A DNA stretch of 64,000 nt from a virus, in IMG/VR virus record IMGVR_UViG_3300023049_000543, positions 1 to 64,000 of that record; one strand, given 5' to 3'. Of the stretch, positions 8,185 through 15,399 are shown piece by piece; the stretch's first letter is position 1, and every line of letters begins with the position of its first letter. A program made the translations under genes and the position numbers. The notes beneath the pieces were generated by a model. That model was not told where the DNA came from. It saw nothing but the letters and a program-made list of their open reading frames with translations, and searched no databases.

Positions 8185-9364
8185 TCAAATTATGATGTAG
8201 TTCTTGTGCGTGTTTAGTCCCAACGAACCCACAATTCTTGCAATTATACAATTGTGGTGATTTATCGACCACTTTTAATATACGAGGGATAATGTCTCCA
8301 GCCAAGATGATCTGTACCTTGTCACCAACACCGATCTTGAGGCGTTCGACTTCGTCGTAGTTGTAAACCAGGACGTTGCTGTTGACGATCCCGCCGATTT
8401 CAACGGGCTCGACAGTAAGAGTGGGCGTGATCTTGCCGGTCGAGCCCACGGTGACGGTGACGCCGGTTACGATGGTTTCGGCCTTTTTGCTGTTGAATTT
8501 GACAGCTTGATTGGACCGGAGCCGTAGCTTGTCGCACCCTTCGTTGATCAGGTCTTGCTGAGCAAAGTCGTTGACTTTGATTACGAGTCCGTCGATATCG
8601 AAAGGATAGTCGCGACCGACCATAGTGTCGATTTGCTGCGAGATACCATCTTCTGCCACAACTTGGTAATCGGGACATGTGAACCCTAAACCAGTCATGA
8701 TATCATACATACCCGAAACGCCAGGAAATTCCATGCATTGGACAAAACAATCAAAAGCATAGAAGTGGATCAGGCCCGCTCCGTAGGAGTCTTTGCGGAC
8801 GATGAGCCCGTTGCCGGTGTTGCGGGGGTTGCGGACACCTTCGAGTTCGGCTGATTTGATGTATTCGAGGAAGTCTTCACGGTGCATGACGGCTTCGCCT
8901 CGCACCGTAATGTTGATTTCCCTGCTAAGAGTAGTTGGGACGTTCTTGAAGAATCGGGCCTTGGCGGTGATGTCTTGGCCGACTGCTCCGTTGCCGCGTG
9001 TGAGGACTCTGACCAACTTTCCGCTTTCGTAGGTGAGAGCGAGGCTGGAGCCGTCGATTTTGGGCGTGATGTGGTAGAGGGAGTCGGTCAGAACGTGGCC
9101 ACGGTTTCGTTTGACGTAGCTTTCGAGTTCTTTGGGTTTGTTGGCGTCGATGTTGTCCAACGATCCCATTGGGAATTCGTGTTCGACTTTGTCGAGAGTG
9201 GGCTCTGAGCCGACGCCGGAGAGGCGTGGGTCTTTGTGGTCGAGCCGTTGGAGCATATTCAACACGGTGTCGAACACGTCGTCGGTGACGATTGAGACGC
9301 CTTTGTTGTAATAGGAGTCTGCGGCTTCGTCGATCTTTTGGCGTAGCTGTTCTAGCTGATTCAT
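8168..9364 (-). CDS. ligA: NAD-dependent DNA ligase, N-terminal half (adenylation and OB domains)
   Basis: The 398-aa product contains the Ia and adenylation domains with the active-site KIDGSSLAL (Lys near residue 102), the FPMGSLDN motif and the GLVIKVND motif, and the OB domain ending in AGDIIPRILKVVDKS. The last 25 residues (from NCKNCGFVG to the stop) do not resemble LigA and look like read-through into the inserted DNA. The zinc finger, HhH and BRCT domains are on 6316-7290. The ATG has AAGGAAA 6 bases upstream. Presumably the halves associate to seal Okazaki fragments. Confidence 0.9.
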   Translation of the reverse strand: MNQLEQLRQKIDEAADSYYNKGVSIVTDDVFDTVLNMLQRLDHKDPRLSGVGSEPTLDKVEHEFPMGSLDNIDANKPKELESYVKRNRGHVLTDSLYHITPKIDGSSLALTYESGKLVRVLTRGNGAVGQDITAKARFFKNVPTTLSREINITVRGEAVMHREDFLEYIKSAELEGVRNPRNTGNGLIVRKDSYGAGLIHFYAFDCFVQCMEFPGVSGMYDIMTGLGFTCPDYQVVAEDGISQQIDTMVGRDYPFDIDGLVIKVNDFAQQDLINEGCDKLRLRSNQAVKFNSKKAETIVTGVTVTVGSTGKITPTLTVEPVEIGGIVNSNVLVYNYDEVERLKIGVGDKVQIILAGDIIPRILKVVDKSPQLYNCKNCGFVGTKHAQELHHNLIKEST

Positions 9365-9402
9365 CGTATTTTCCTTGGTAAAAGCGGTTGGCCGACACCG
9401 GG

Positions 9403-9411
9403 ATTATAACA
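9403..9411 (-). promoter_or_regulatory. Candidate extended -10 promoter for ligase N-terminal half
   Basis: On the minus strand TGTTATAAT stands 39 bases before the ligase ATG, giving a leader of about 30 bases. The -35 region is poor, as often with extended -10 promoters. The rest of the gap 9365-9549 holds short imperfect inverted repeats (for example CACTCT and AGAGTG near 9420-9445) and the divergent start of the gene at 9550. Confidence 0.45.
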
Positions 9412-9549
9412 CCCGGAACTCACTCTAGTGTTTCAAGAGTGTGTTTTGAGTTAAACTATGCCGGTCAGGGTGCCCCTACGTACGACCCTGAACTTCCAAC
9501 CATGCCCTTACAATACGACGTGAATTGCTAAATAACTCGGAGAACAACA

Positions 9550-9747
9550 ATGACCAGAGCTACTAGTGATCTTTTATCGAATAGTAATCCCTTACAAAAA
9601 GTCGATAAAATCGAATGTCTGACGCTCGAAAACGATGAAACGCAAGAGCATTCGTTCGATTTACTTACCGGTGAGTTGGAATCAGAAAACCCAGAGAAAG
9701 CCGACCCGGTCTTAAACGCGATCATATCAATGCTAAAGACAAGATGA
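9550..9747 (+). CDS. Small acidic hypothetical protein, 65 aa
   Basis: Unrecognised, Glu/Leu-rich protein. A GGAG motif 8 bases before the ATG supports it as a real gene. It is divergent from the ligase N-half and its last bases overlap the end of the frame-restored cytidylyltransferase on the other strand. Confidence 0.55.
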   Translation: MTRATSDLLSNSNPLQKVDKIECLTLENDETQEHSFDLLTGELESENPEKADPVLNAIISMLKTR

Positions 9748-10162
9748 TCTGATCCTACGTTTCAACTCCGTAGAACTTATCCCGTTGGTGTAAGCGGTGT
9801 ACACCAACCGGATTCCATGTTCATCCAACCACTCTTGGCTGCATTTAAGCTGCCCCCAGATAATCCTTTTCTGCCCAATCATCACCGATGGCAATAATAT
9901 CTGGATTGACCCGAGCGATCGCTATCTTGCTATCGTAACCGCCAATATTGGGCACGACCAAATCGACATATCGGCATCCCAGCAACGATGACTTTCGTTC
10001 ACTGTAGTCCATGATTGGGTCGAACTTCTTGTAAGCTCGAATAAAATCATCAGTATTGAGCGATACAACCACTCGATCAGCAATCTTCTTGCATTCTTTC
10101 AAGAAGTTAACATGACCGTAATGAAAAAGATCGAACGTACCACCAGTGTATAAGATTTTCAT
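9733..10162 (-). CDS. Glycerol-3-phosphate cytidylyltransferase-like (TagD), frameshifted
   Basis: The uninterrupted frame (9845-10162, 105 aa) has the TagD hallmarks GGTFDLFHYGH (HxGH at residues 14-17), the Arg-containing SERKSSLLGCRYVD segment and GDDW near the end, then stops early. In the next frame the missing end follows at once: LVYTAYTNGISSTELKRRI, which fits the TagD C-terminal ISSTxxK(R)I motif, and stops at 9733-9735. The frames are joined by removing one base from the C5 run at 9853-9857. Restored length is about 142 aa, near TagD's 129. It is either a sequencing error or a true frameshift. Confidence 0.85.
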
Positions 10163-10779
10163 TGTCTACTACCATGCCTTTTATTGAATGAATGATTCAT
10201 CCGAATTACTGAGCCAACACTTTGAGTTATCGCTAGCCCCAAGATTCTCTCGTACGCCATGCTACCTCTTTTATCGACCGGCAAATTAGGCAGAGCGTTT
10301 ATGAGGTATGACAATTTACCATTGGGTATCAAGAAAGAATTGTGAGTTGCAAGACGAAAATCCTCTGAAATACGATGCTTGGAAACAACATCATGGTAGA
10401 TCGTATCTTCGGTTAATTCTATAGCCAAATCAGCAAGATCATCATACTTGAATCCTGTCATATTAAAGTAAGACATCACTTGGTCGCAACATAAAGTCTC
10501 AACTGGCAATCGATTTTGGGGGATTAAAGTATCCTGAATGCAGAGGTACGCATCATAATCCCCGTACAATTCGTAAGCAAGCTTCCAAGCACCGAGTTCA
10601 TAATTCTTGTTTTTGAGATAATGCACCGGCACGTCAACTGAACGATACACTTCAGTTGCGTCACTATCAGAATCGATGATTGCAATATCGGCATCAGGAT
10701 AAAATTGCTTAATGCCTTCTAGACAATCAATAAGATCCTTGGTCGGATTTCTAGAACAAATGACAGTTAAAAGATTCAA
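10159..10779 (-). CDS. Putative glycosyltransferase-like protein, 206 aa
   Basis: The N-terminus has a GT-A-like first strand and loop (LLTVICSRNPTKDLIDCL) and an AIIDSDSD turn near residue 35. The remainder is not recognised beyond this; specific sugar and acceptor are unknown. The start codon is a TTG that shares bases with the TGA stop of the gene before it (TTGA), and the 3' end overlaps the next gene by an ATGA junction, so the group 9733-11615 is tightly coupled. Confidence 0.65.
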   Translation of the reverse strand: MNLLTVICSRNPTKDLIDCLEGIKQFYPDADIAIIDSDSDATEVYRSVDVPVHYLKNKNYELGAWKLAYELYGDYDAYLCIQDTLIPQNRLPVETLCCDQVMSYFNMTGFKYDDLADLAIELTEDTIYHDVVSKHRISEDFRLATHNSFLIPNGKLSYLINALPNLPVDKRGSMAYERILGLAITQSVGSVIRMNHSFNKRHGSRQ

Positions 10780-11615
10780 TAGTTCATTTCCAATACACGT
10801 GATCTCAGTCGCAAGAATCTGTGTGGTCGAGGGCCGTACAACGTCAGGGCACCTTCTCCTTTAGGTCCGGACGAACTTTGATGGCTGAAAGATGCGGTGA
10901 GCTTAGGATCAGACTCCATGGCCAAACGAATGGCAATGATGCGTTCAAAGACATGAGGCGTCCAGAGTCCGCATTGCCCCAATTTCAGTTGAGTGACCAT
11001 CTGGCATAATTTATAGCCCAATCGGTCGAATACATCCCTGGAAGCCGCGAATTGATGTGAATAAATCATCACCGGGTCAGTATCCATGGCGAATTCCCAT
11101 GCTTCCGGATCAATATTCTTGATGAGATCCCAGATATCAACTATACCATCGAATTTCATCAATCTCCAAGGGTCGACACTAGCTCGATAGGCATCAGTGT
11201 CCTCAATAACCAATTCGTCATGCTTATCTGCATGGTAGCTTGGTACGGTGACGCCACAGGCGAATGACTCAAATTGTTCGAGGTAGTCTATGGTTTCCAC
11301 AACCCGGAATTTCGGCGTAATGTCAGTGTGCAAGACCATGATTGGGCTATCGTCGAATAGGGCATCTGCATGTTCCCACATCGTAAGGATGCAGCTGGTT
11401 TCGAACAATATGGAGTTGTAAGAAGCATAACCTGGGAAGAAGTCTGATTCGCACAGACCGTCCCTGTAAGCGTGTGTTAATCCACAATTAATATGGGTTA
11501 TATTGACCCGTCGAGATCGGAAGTCCTTCAAGCGAATTAGATTCAAGCTATTGGGATGGTGGAATATGACGACGTTCAAAGCTAAATCTCGGTTGATAAT
11601 AAGTAAAAGATCCAT
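10776..11615 (-). CDS. Putative glycosyltransferase-like protein, 279 aa
   Basis: The family is not clear. The sequence alternates hydrophobic strands and polar helices as in GT-A enzymes, with an LHTDITPKF segment (near residue 98) that could be the metal-binding acidic motif. The context, a coupled run of sugar genes, supports a role in glycan building. GTG at 11618 and ATG at 11615 are both possible starts; ATG is preferred. It is divergent from the frameshifted HNH gene 16 bases away. Confidence 0.6.
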   Translation of the reverse strand: MDLLLIINRDLALNVVIFHHPNSLNLIRLKDFRSRRVNITHINCGLTHAYRDGLCESDFFPGYASYNSILFETSCILTMWEHADALFDDSPIMVLHTDITPKFRVVETIDYLEQFESFACGVTVPSYHADKHDELVIEDTDAYRASVDPWRLMKFDGIVDIWDLIKNIDPEAWEFAMDTDPVMIYSHQFAASRDVFDRLGYKLCQMVTQLKLGQCGLWTPHVFERIIAIRLAMESDPKLTASFSHQSSSGPKGEGALTLYGPRPHRFLRLRSRVLEMNY

Positions 11616-11631
11616 CACCCCGGAAAATATT

Positions 11632-12089
11632 ATGCCTTACAAAGACCCCGAAGCTCGGAAAAGTTCGATGAAAAGAGAAAATCCGATCCTAAATTCATAG
11701 AACAGAGAAGATTTATCGCAGCTGCCAAATCCGTTGCAAACAAGGTTAAGGCCGTCTTATATAAAGGCGGGAAGTGTCAAAAATGTGACTACGACAGATG
11801 CTACGCGTCTCTTGACTTTCATCACAGAGATCCCACCCAAAAAGATGGAGTATGGAACAAGTTTAAGGGACGATCGTGGGCCAAAATCAAAAAAGAACTG
11901 GACAAATGTGACTTGCTTTGTGCGAATTGTCATCGAGAAGAACATTTCAATAAGGATGCCGCACAACACATGATTGACTATTTTAAAAACAGAGACATAA
12001 AATATGTTAAAAATGGAATTCTAGTTAATTATGACGAAGAGATAAATTATGTCAAAGAGATGCCGATCATGAATATTGAGAGTTCTTGA
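11632..12089 (+). pseudogene. HNH endonuclease, frameshifted
   Basis: The gene starts at ATG 11632 with MPYKDPEARK, the usual opening of phage HNH proteins. That frame stops at 11700. A second frame holds the rest: FDEKRKSDPKFIEQRR, then the HNH core with two CxxC pairs (CQKC, CANC), LDFHH and CHREEHF, ending at TGA 12087-12089. Inserting one A in the A4 run at 11659-11662 joins the two into about 152 aa. Homing endonuclease of the free-standing HNH class, inactive unless the shift is a sequencing error. It is AT-rich and opposite to its neighbours, and overlaps the 3' end of the next gene. Confidence 0.8.
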
Positions 12090-12882
12090 TTGTTACAGCA
12101 AATCGTGGGACGTCGATACGTTGATTGAATTGGTCTTTCATGCCGAATGGGATGTAGCTAACGATTCGACCGTCGTCCCATTGGCAGTATGGAGCACAGA
12201 GTTGAGTGAATCGCATACCCCATTTCTTATGAAGTTGTATTAGTCTGCCAAGGAAATTAGAATCTTGGTAAAGACTGGCGGAGTATTGTCCGCAATGCTG
12301 AATATCGAAGTCGGCGGCAGCCAATTGGTATCCAGTAGATCTAGCTTGGAGGCAGTAGTCAAGCCCGTAGAGATGGAAGCCTTGCCAGCTTGGGTCGAAG
12401 CGTAGGCCGGAGTTTCTGTCGATTAGCATGAAGACTTCGTCGACGCTTTGGACTAAGTGGAAGTCTTTAGAGCCAGACCAAGTCGGGTTGTTGTCTTGGT
12501 CGTAGATGTTTCCGACTGTGGCGTTTGGGATGTCATTGAGACCCCATTTGCCGAGCAGTTCTGGGTAAATTGTGTCTCGTATACCGGCAGCACCGACTAA
12601 TGCTACGTTGTCTGGGTAATTCTTTATTATTGATGCTAGTTTTTTGGATGAGGACGGTTTGAATTTTACGTCTTGATGCACGTATAATAGGAATCTGTCT
12701 TTGCATATTTCTAAAGCGATGTTGGCAGCTATAGACGCAGAATAGACATTCCCCTCATTATAGATAGGGATTATATTGATGTCCAAGCCTTCACGCAAAC
12801 ATGAAATAGATTCCAGCACGCAAGCTTGAAAAGCTTCAATATTGGACACACAACACGCCACTGTCAATCGAGGCTTACTCAT
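12067..12882 (-). CDS. Glycosyltransferase, GT2-like (Glyco_tranf_2_5 / StrF type)
   Basis: The protein opens with the strand TVACCVSN and carries YVHQDVKF (acidic nucleotide-sugar motif), LVGAAGIRD, and a conserved QGFHLYGLDYCLQA segment, matching the family of glycosyltransferases related to StrF. Donor and acceptor are unknown. The ATG at 12880-12882 shares its bases with the ATG of the divergent gene on the plus strand; a GTG at 12909 is a weaker alternative. Confidence 0.8.
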   Translation of the reverse strand: MSKPRLTVACCVSNIEAFQACVLESISCLREGLDINIIPIYNEGNVYSASIAANIALEICKDRFLLYVHQDVKFKPSSSKKLASIIKNYPDNVALVGAAGIRDTIYPELLGKWGLNDIPNATVGNIYDQDNNPTWSGSKDFHLVQSVDEVFMLIDRNSGLRFDPSWQGFHLYGLDYCLQARSTGYQLAAADFDIQHCGQYSASLYQDSNFLGRLIQLHKKWGMRFTQLCAPYCQWDDGRIVSYIPFGMKDQFNQRIDVPRFAVTIKNSQYS

Positions 12883-13108
12883 GGCTAACACCACACTCGT
12901 TCGAATCACAAATACAACTAGTCAAGTCGTTTCTGTTATGGTCAACGCGATTGATCCTCGGAAATCGAATCCGCAAAGCGCGATTCGTCCGCAAGAAGAC
13001 GGCTTGTACCAGATGACTTCCGGTAGCACAATGACAGTGGAGCTTCAGCGAATCAGTGTGGGTCAACTTGACAACCTGCAGAACTTGGGACAAATCACTT
13101 ACGCATAG
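12881..13108 (+). CDS. Small hypothetical protein, 75 aa
   Basis: Unrecognised 75-aa protein with a beta-type pattern (MANTTLVRITNTTSQVV). GAGG lies 9 bases before the ATG at 12881-12883. A TTG-started extension to 12842 is less likely. It overlaps the following glycosyltransferase gene by about 50 bases in another frame, which suggests coupling. It resembles the size and make-up of small phage structural proteins, but this is only an impression. Confidence 0.6.
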   Translation: MANTTLVRITNTTSQVVSVMVNAIDPRKSNPQSAIRPQEDGLYQMTSGSTMTVELQRISVGQLDNLQNLGQITYA

Positions 13109-13823
13109 CCCCGTCCCAATTGTCTTAACTAGTTATCACCGCCCGAAAACATTCGAGAGGTGTGTTACTAGTGTGGTTAGAGCTACACGCCAACCTATCT
13201 ACATCATCGACAACTCACAAGGTAAGATCGATGAACAACTTCGCTGGGCACAAGAAGATCTTGGAATAAAGATTATTCGCAACAGTGAGAATCTTGGCAA
13301 GCCGACCTCTATCAGAAGGCACTGGTCCAAAATCCCACAGGGTCAATGGTTCATCACCATGGACCCTGATGTGATTGTCCCTGAAAATGGGATCGATGAC
13401 CTAATCTACTGTGCCAATAGTATGTCAGAAGAAGGATACCAAATAGGTATCATATGCCCGGCCTTGGAGCAAAAAGGTAGAATATGGGCTAAGCAATTGG
13501 AAAAGAAGAATCTCGTGATGCACAATTGGAACGAGATGACAAGAATCAAGCAAGACGTTTATTTCAATTCATCCCTAGCCGGATGTTTAATGCTCGTCAA
13601 CAATCTATTCTACAACCACATTGGCGGATTCATAGGATGTAGGATGTATAACGATGACGACGGATGGTTGTGCAATGAATCCGTGAAGCATGGGCTCTTA
13701 AATCTTATCAACAGTAATGTGATATGTGAGCACGATTTGAGTGAAGAGACGTCGGGATATCGGACTTGGAAAGACCGGAATTCTACACTACAAATTGATC
13801 AGTTAGGATACTGGGATCAGTAA
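13056..13823 (+). CDS. Glycosyltransferase family 2
   Basis: GT-A core: the strand PVPIVLTSYHRPKTFERCV, YIIDNS, the ENLGKPTS loop and the DxD-like MDPDVIVP, then LAGCLMLVNN and a DDDGWLC segment that corresponds to the catalytic-base region of GT2. About 255 aa from a GTG at 13056; no ATG start is available before the fold begins, so a GTG or TTG start is used and the exact position is uncertain. It is one of the few plus-strand sugar genes and its end overlaps the convergent sulfotransferase by 41 bases. Confidence 0.85.
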   Translation: MWVNLTTCRTWDKSLTHSPVPIVLTSYHRPKTFERCVTSVVRATRQPIYIIDNSQGKIDEQLRWAQEDLGIKIIRNSENLGKPTSIRRHWSKIPQGQWFITMDPDVIVPENGIDDLIYCANSMSEEGYQIGIICPALEQKGRIWAKQLEKKNLVMHNWNEMTRIKQDVYFNSSLAGCLMLVNNLFYNHIGGFIGCRMYNDDDGWLCNESVKHGLLNLINSNVICEHDLSEETSGYRTWKDRNSTLQIDQLGYWDQ

Positions 13824-14415
13824 TCCCATCATAGAATTCATTGATTAACCACGATTCTTTTTCCAACAGCTGCTTTAAAATCTCCGGCTTATAGATAGCC
13901 ACGTCTTTTGCAGTTTGGCCGATTTTTCCAGACGTATTGGTCCGTGGAACATTGTTTATTTGTTCTCGTGTTACGTCGTAACCCATTTTGATGAGAAATC
14001 TGAACAATCCGTCAGTCAATTGTTCGTTTTTGATGATGTGCTCTACTCGTTGATTCCTTTTCTTGTATAGAAAAAGCTTGGTGAGACTTGTCAGACGACC
14101 GTTTGGATCGTAGTCCATCACATTCTGTACGAACTGGTTAAAGTCATTTGAGGCACATTCCCAGTCTATGGGGTGCAACGGCATCCAGCCTATTCTAATG
14201 CGATGGTACCAACGAGATTGATACCAAGTCACTGGGTGCCGGATACTGATAAGAGTCGGCAGATTGATGCCCCTCTTGGGCATCGCGAATGATGAAGCAT
14301 GGTGTTGGCAGACTTCTTCGCCAGTGATCCCAAGCTCTTGAATGACTCTTCGTATATGCTGTCCGCCAGTTTTCGGCAGATGAGCAAATACGAATTTATC
14401 AGTTACTAGGGACAT
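13783..14415 (-). CDS. Sulfotransferase family protein
   Basis: The N-terminal FAHLPKTGGQHIRRV is the 5'-phosphosulfate-binding loop of PAPS-dependent sulfotransferases, and LISIRHPVTWYQSRWYH (near residues 56-71) is the 3'-phosphate-binding motif. The length of 210 aa is near that of small bacterial sulfotransferases. It would transfer sulfate from PAPS to a carbohydrate made by the neighbouring glycosyltransferases. It overlaps the upstream glycosyltransferase by 17 bases. Confidence 0.85.
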   Translation of the reverse strand: MSLVTDKFVFAHLPKTGGQHIRRVIQELGITGEEVCQHHASSFAMPKRGINLPTLISIRHPVTWYQSRWYHRIRIGWMPLHPIDWECASNDFNQFVQNVMDYDPNGRLTSLTKLFLYKKRNQRVEHIIKNEQLTDGLFRFLIKMGYDVTREQINNVPRTNTSGKIGQTAKDVAIYKPEILKQLLEKESWLINEFYDGITDPSILTDQFVV

Positions 14416-15373
14416 TTGCTACTAGATCCGTTGCTTCTTTATGCCATCCTAACGCATTAAACAGCGTAGCTAGGCGATGGTGGTAAGTATGGTTGTTCAT
14501 AACCTGCTTGTGGATTCGATCTGCCAATTCGATCCGTTCATCTGTCTTCACCATGTAATGCAAATGGATACCAGCGTATTCTTCGGGATTTCTAGCCATT
14601 GGCAAATCTGGAAGAAGCTGATGCAGAGTAGGAACTGGATCATGGATCGGCAAACAACCGCAAGCGGCTACCTTCCAAACACGTTCTGGCAAGTCAAATC
14701 CCCATTTCTGAGTATGTGGCTCTGAAATGCATGGGCCGATTTGAGCCCGGTTGAACGTTGGTATGACTTTGTCTTCGGGAAGTATACCGTGGCTTAACCC
14801 GTCTTGCCACTCTCCCCAACCGTGGATTTCGACTTTGTAATTGTAAGGAGCGACGTGCCTGATCATTGGAATGAGGTATGCGTCAATGCTTTTGGCTTTG
14901 TAGGCCCAACGACCACCAATATAAGCGGCTGCGAGGGCACGATGTTCTGGTGGAGCTGTTCGCTTGAAGATCGTAGCATCAGCCCCGGTGGGCATTGGGC
15001 ACCATGGGATTCCAAGCTTTTCTTTCCAGTATTGCCAATACACTCGGTCTTCTTCGAATCCGTAACCAAAGACGAGAGACGGGTTCATATCTCGAATATA
15101 TTGGATCGAATCGGCTGATTCATTGATGGCCCCGCAATCCATTGGTCCGTAAGGATTGACGTGCATTGCGAATTTGCAGCTTGGGTCTTTGGGAACGGGC
15201 TGTCGGTGTCCTGATGATCCGATATAAAGATCGGGCGAGAACACTTTCCATGACTCAATCAGTCCGTCCCAACGTTGCACTTTATGCCCAGCAGAACGAA
15301 GAGTGTTAGCCCAGCTATCGGTAATGTAGCCAAAAGCACCACCTGGTCGATGAACCAACATTATTCTTTTCAT
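14399..15373 (-). CDS. Glycosyltransferase, GT-B type (Glyco_trans_1_2 / CgeB-like)
   Basis: The C-terminal part holds LPERVWKVAACGCLPIHD, the conserved UDP-sugar-binding region of the Glyco_trans_1_2/CgeB group, in which a Cys/Gly-rich loop is followed by Pro and an acidic residue. The N-terminus begins with a Rossmann strand (MKRIMLVHRPGG). At 324 aa it fits a GT-B enzyme. It is coupled to the downstream sulfotransferase gene and follows the large bifunctional glycosyltransferase. Confidence 0.8.
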   Translation of the reverse strand: MKRIMLVHRPGGAFGYITDSWANTLRSAGHKVQRWDGLIESWKVFSPDLYIGSSGHRQPVPKDPSCKFAMHVNPYGPMDCGAINESADSIQYIRDMNPSLVFGYGFEEDRVYWQYWKEKLGIPWCPMPTGADATIFKRTAPPEHRALAAAYIGGRWAYKAKSIDAYLIPMIRHVAPYNYKVEIHGWGEWQDGLSHGILPEDKVIPTFNRAQIGPCISEPHTQKWGFDLPERVWKVAACGCLPIHDPVPTLHQLLPDLPMARNPEEYAGIHLHYMVKTDERIELADRIHKQVMNNHTYHHRLATLFNALGWHKEATDLVANVPSN

Positions 15374-15399
15374 GATTTACCCGATTTTTAGATTGTTCT

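Noticed and set aside
7291-8250. Group I intron in the ligase gene
   Set aside because: Only about 160 bases lie outside the endonuclease frame, too few for an intron core, and the endonuclease is antisense to the ligase. A plain gene split explains the data better.
8168-8250. Cys-starting tail of the ligase N-half as a very short split-intein N-half
   Set aside because: No intein C-half with blocks F and G exists before the ligase C-half extein.
9784-9808. Nine-base perfect stem-loop (GTTGGTGTA / TACACCAAC) as a terminator
   Set aside because: It has no T-tract and lies inside the frame-restored C-terminal coding part of the TagD-like gene.
12842-12880. TTG-started extension of the 75-aa gene
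   Set aside because: The ATG at 12881 has a ribosome-binding site at proper spacing.
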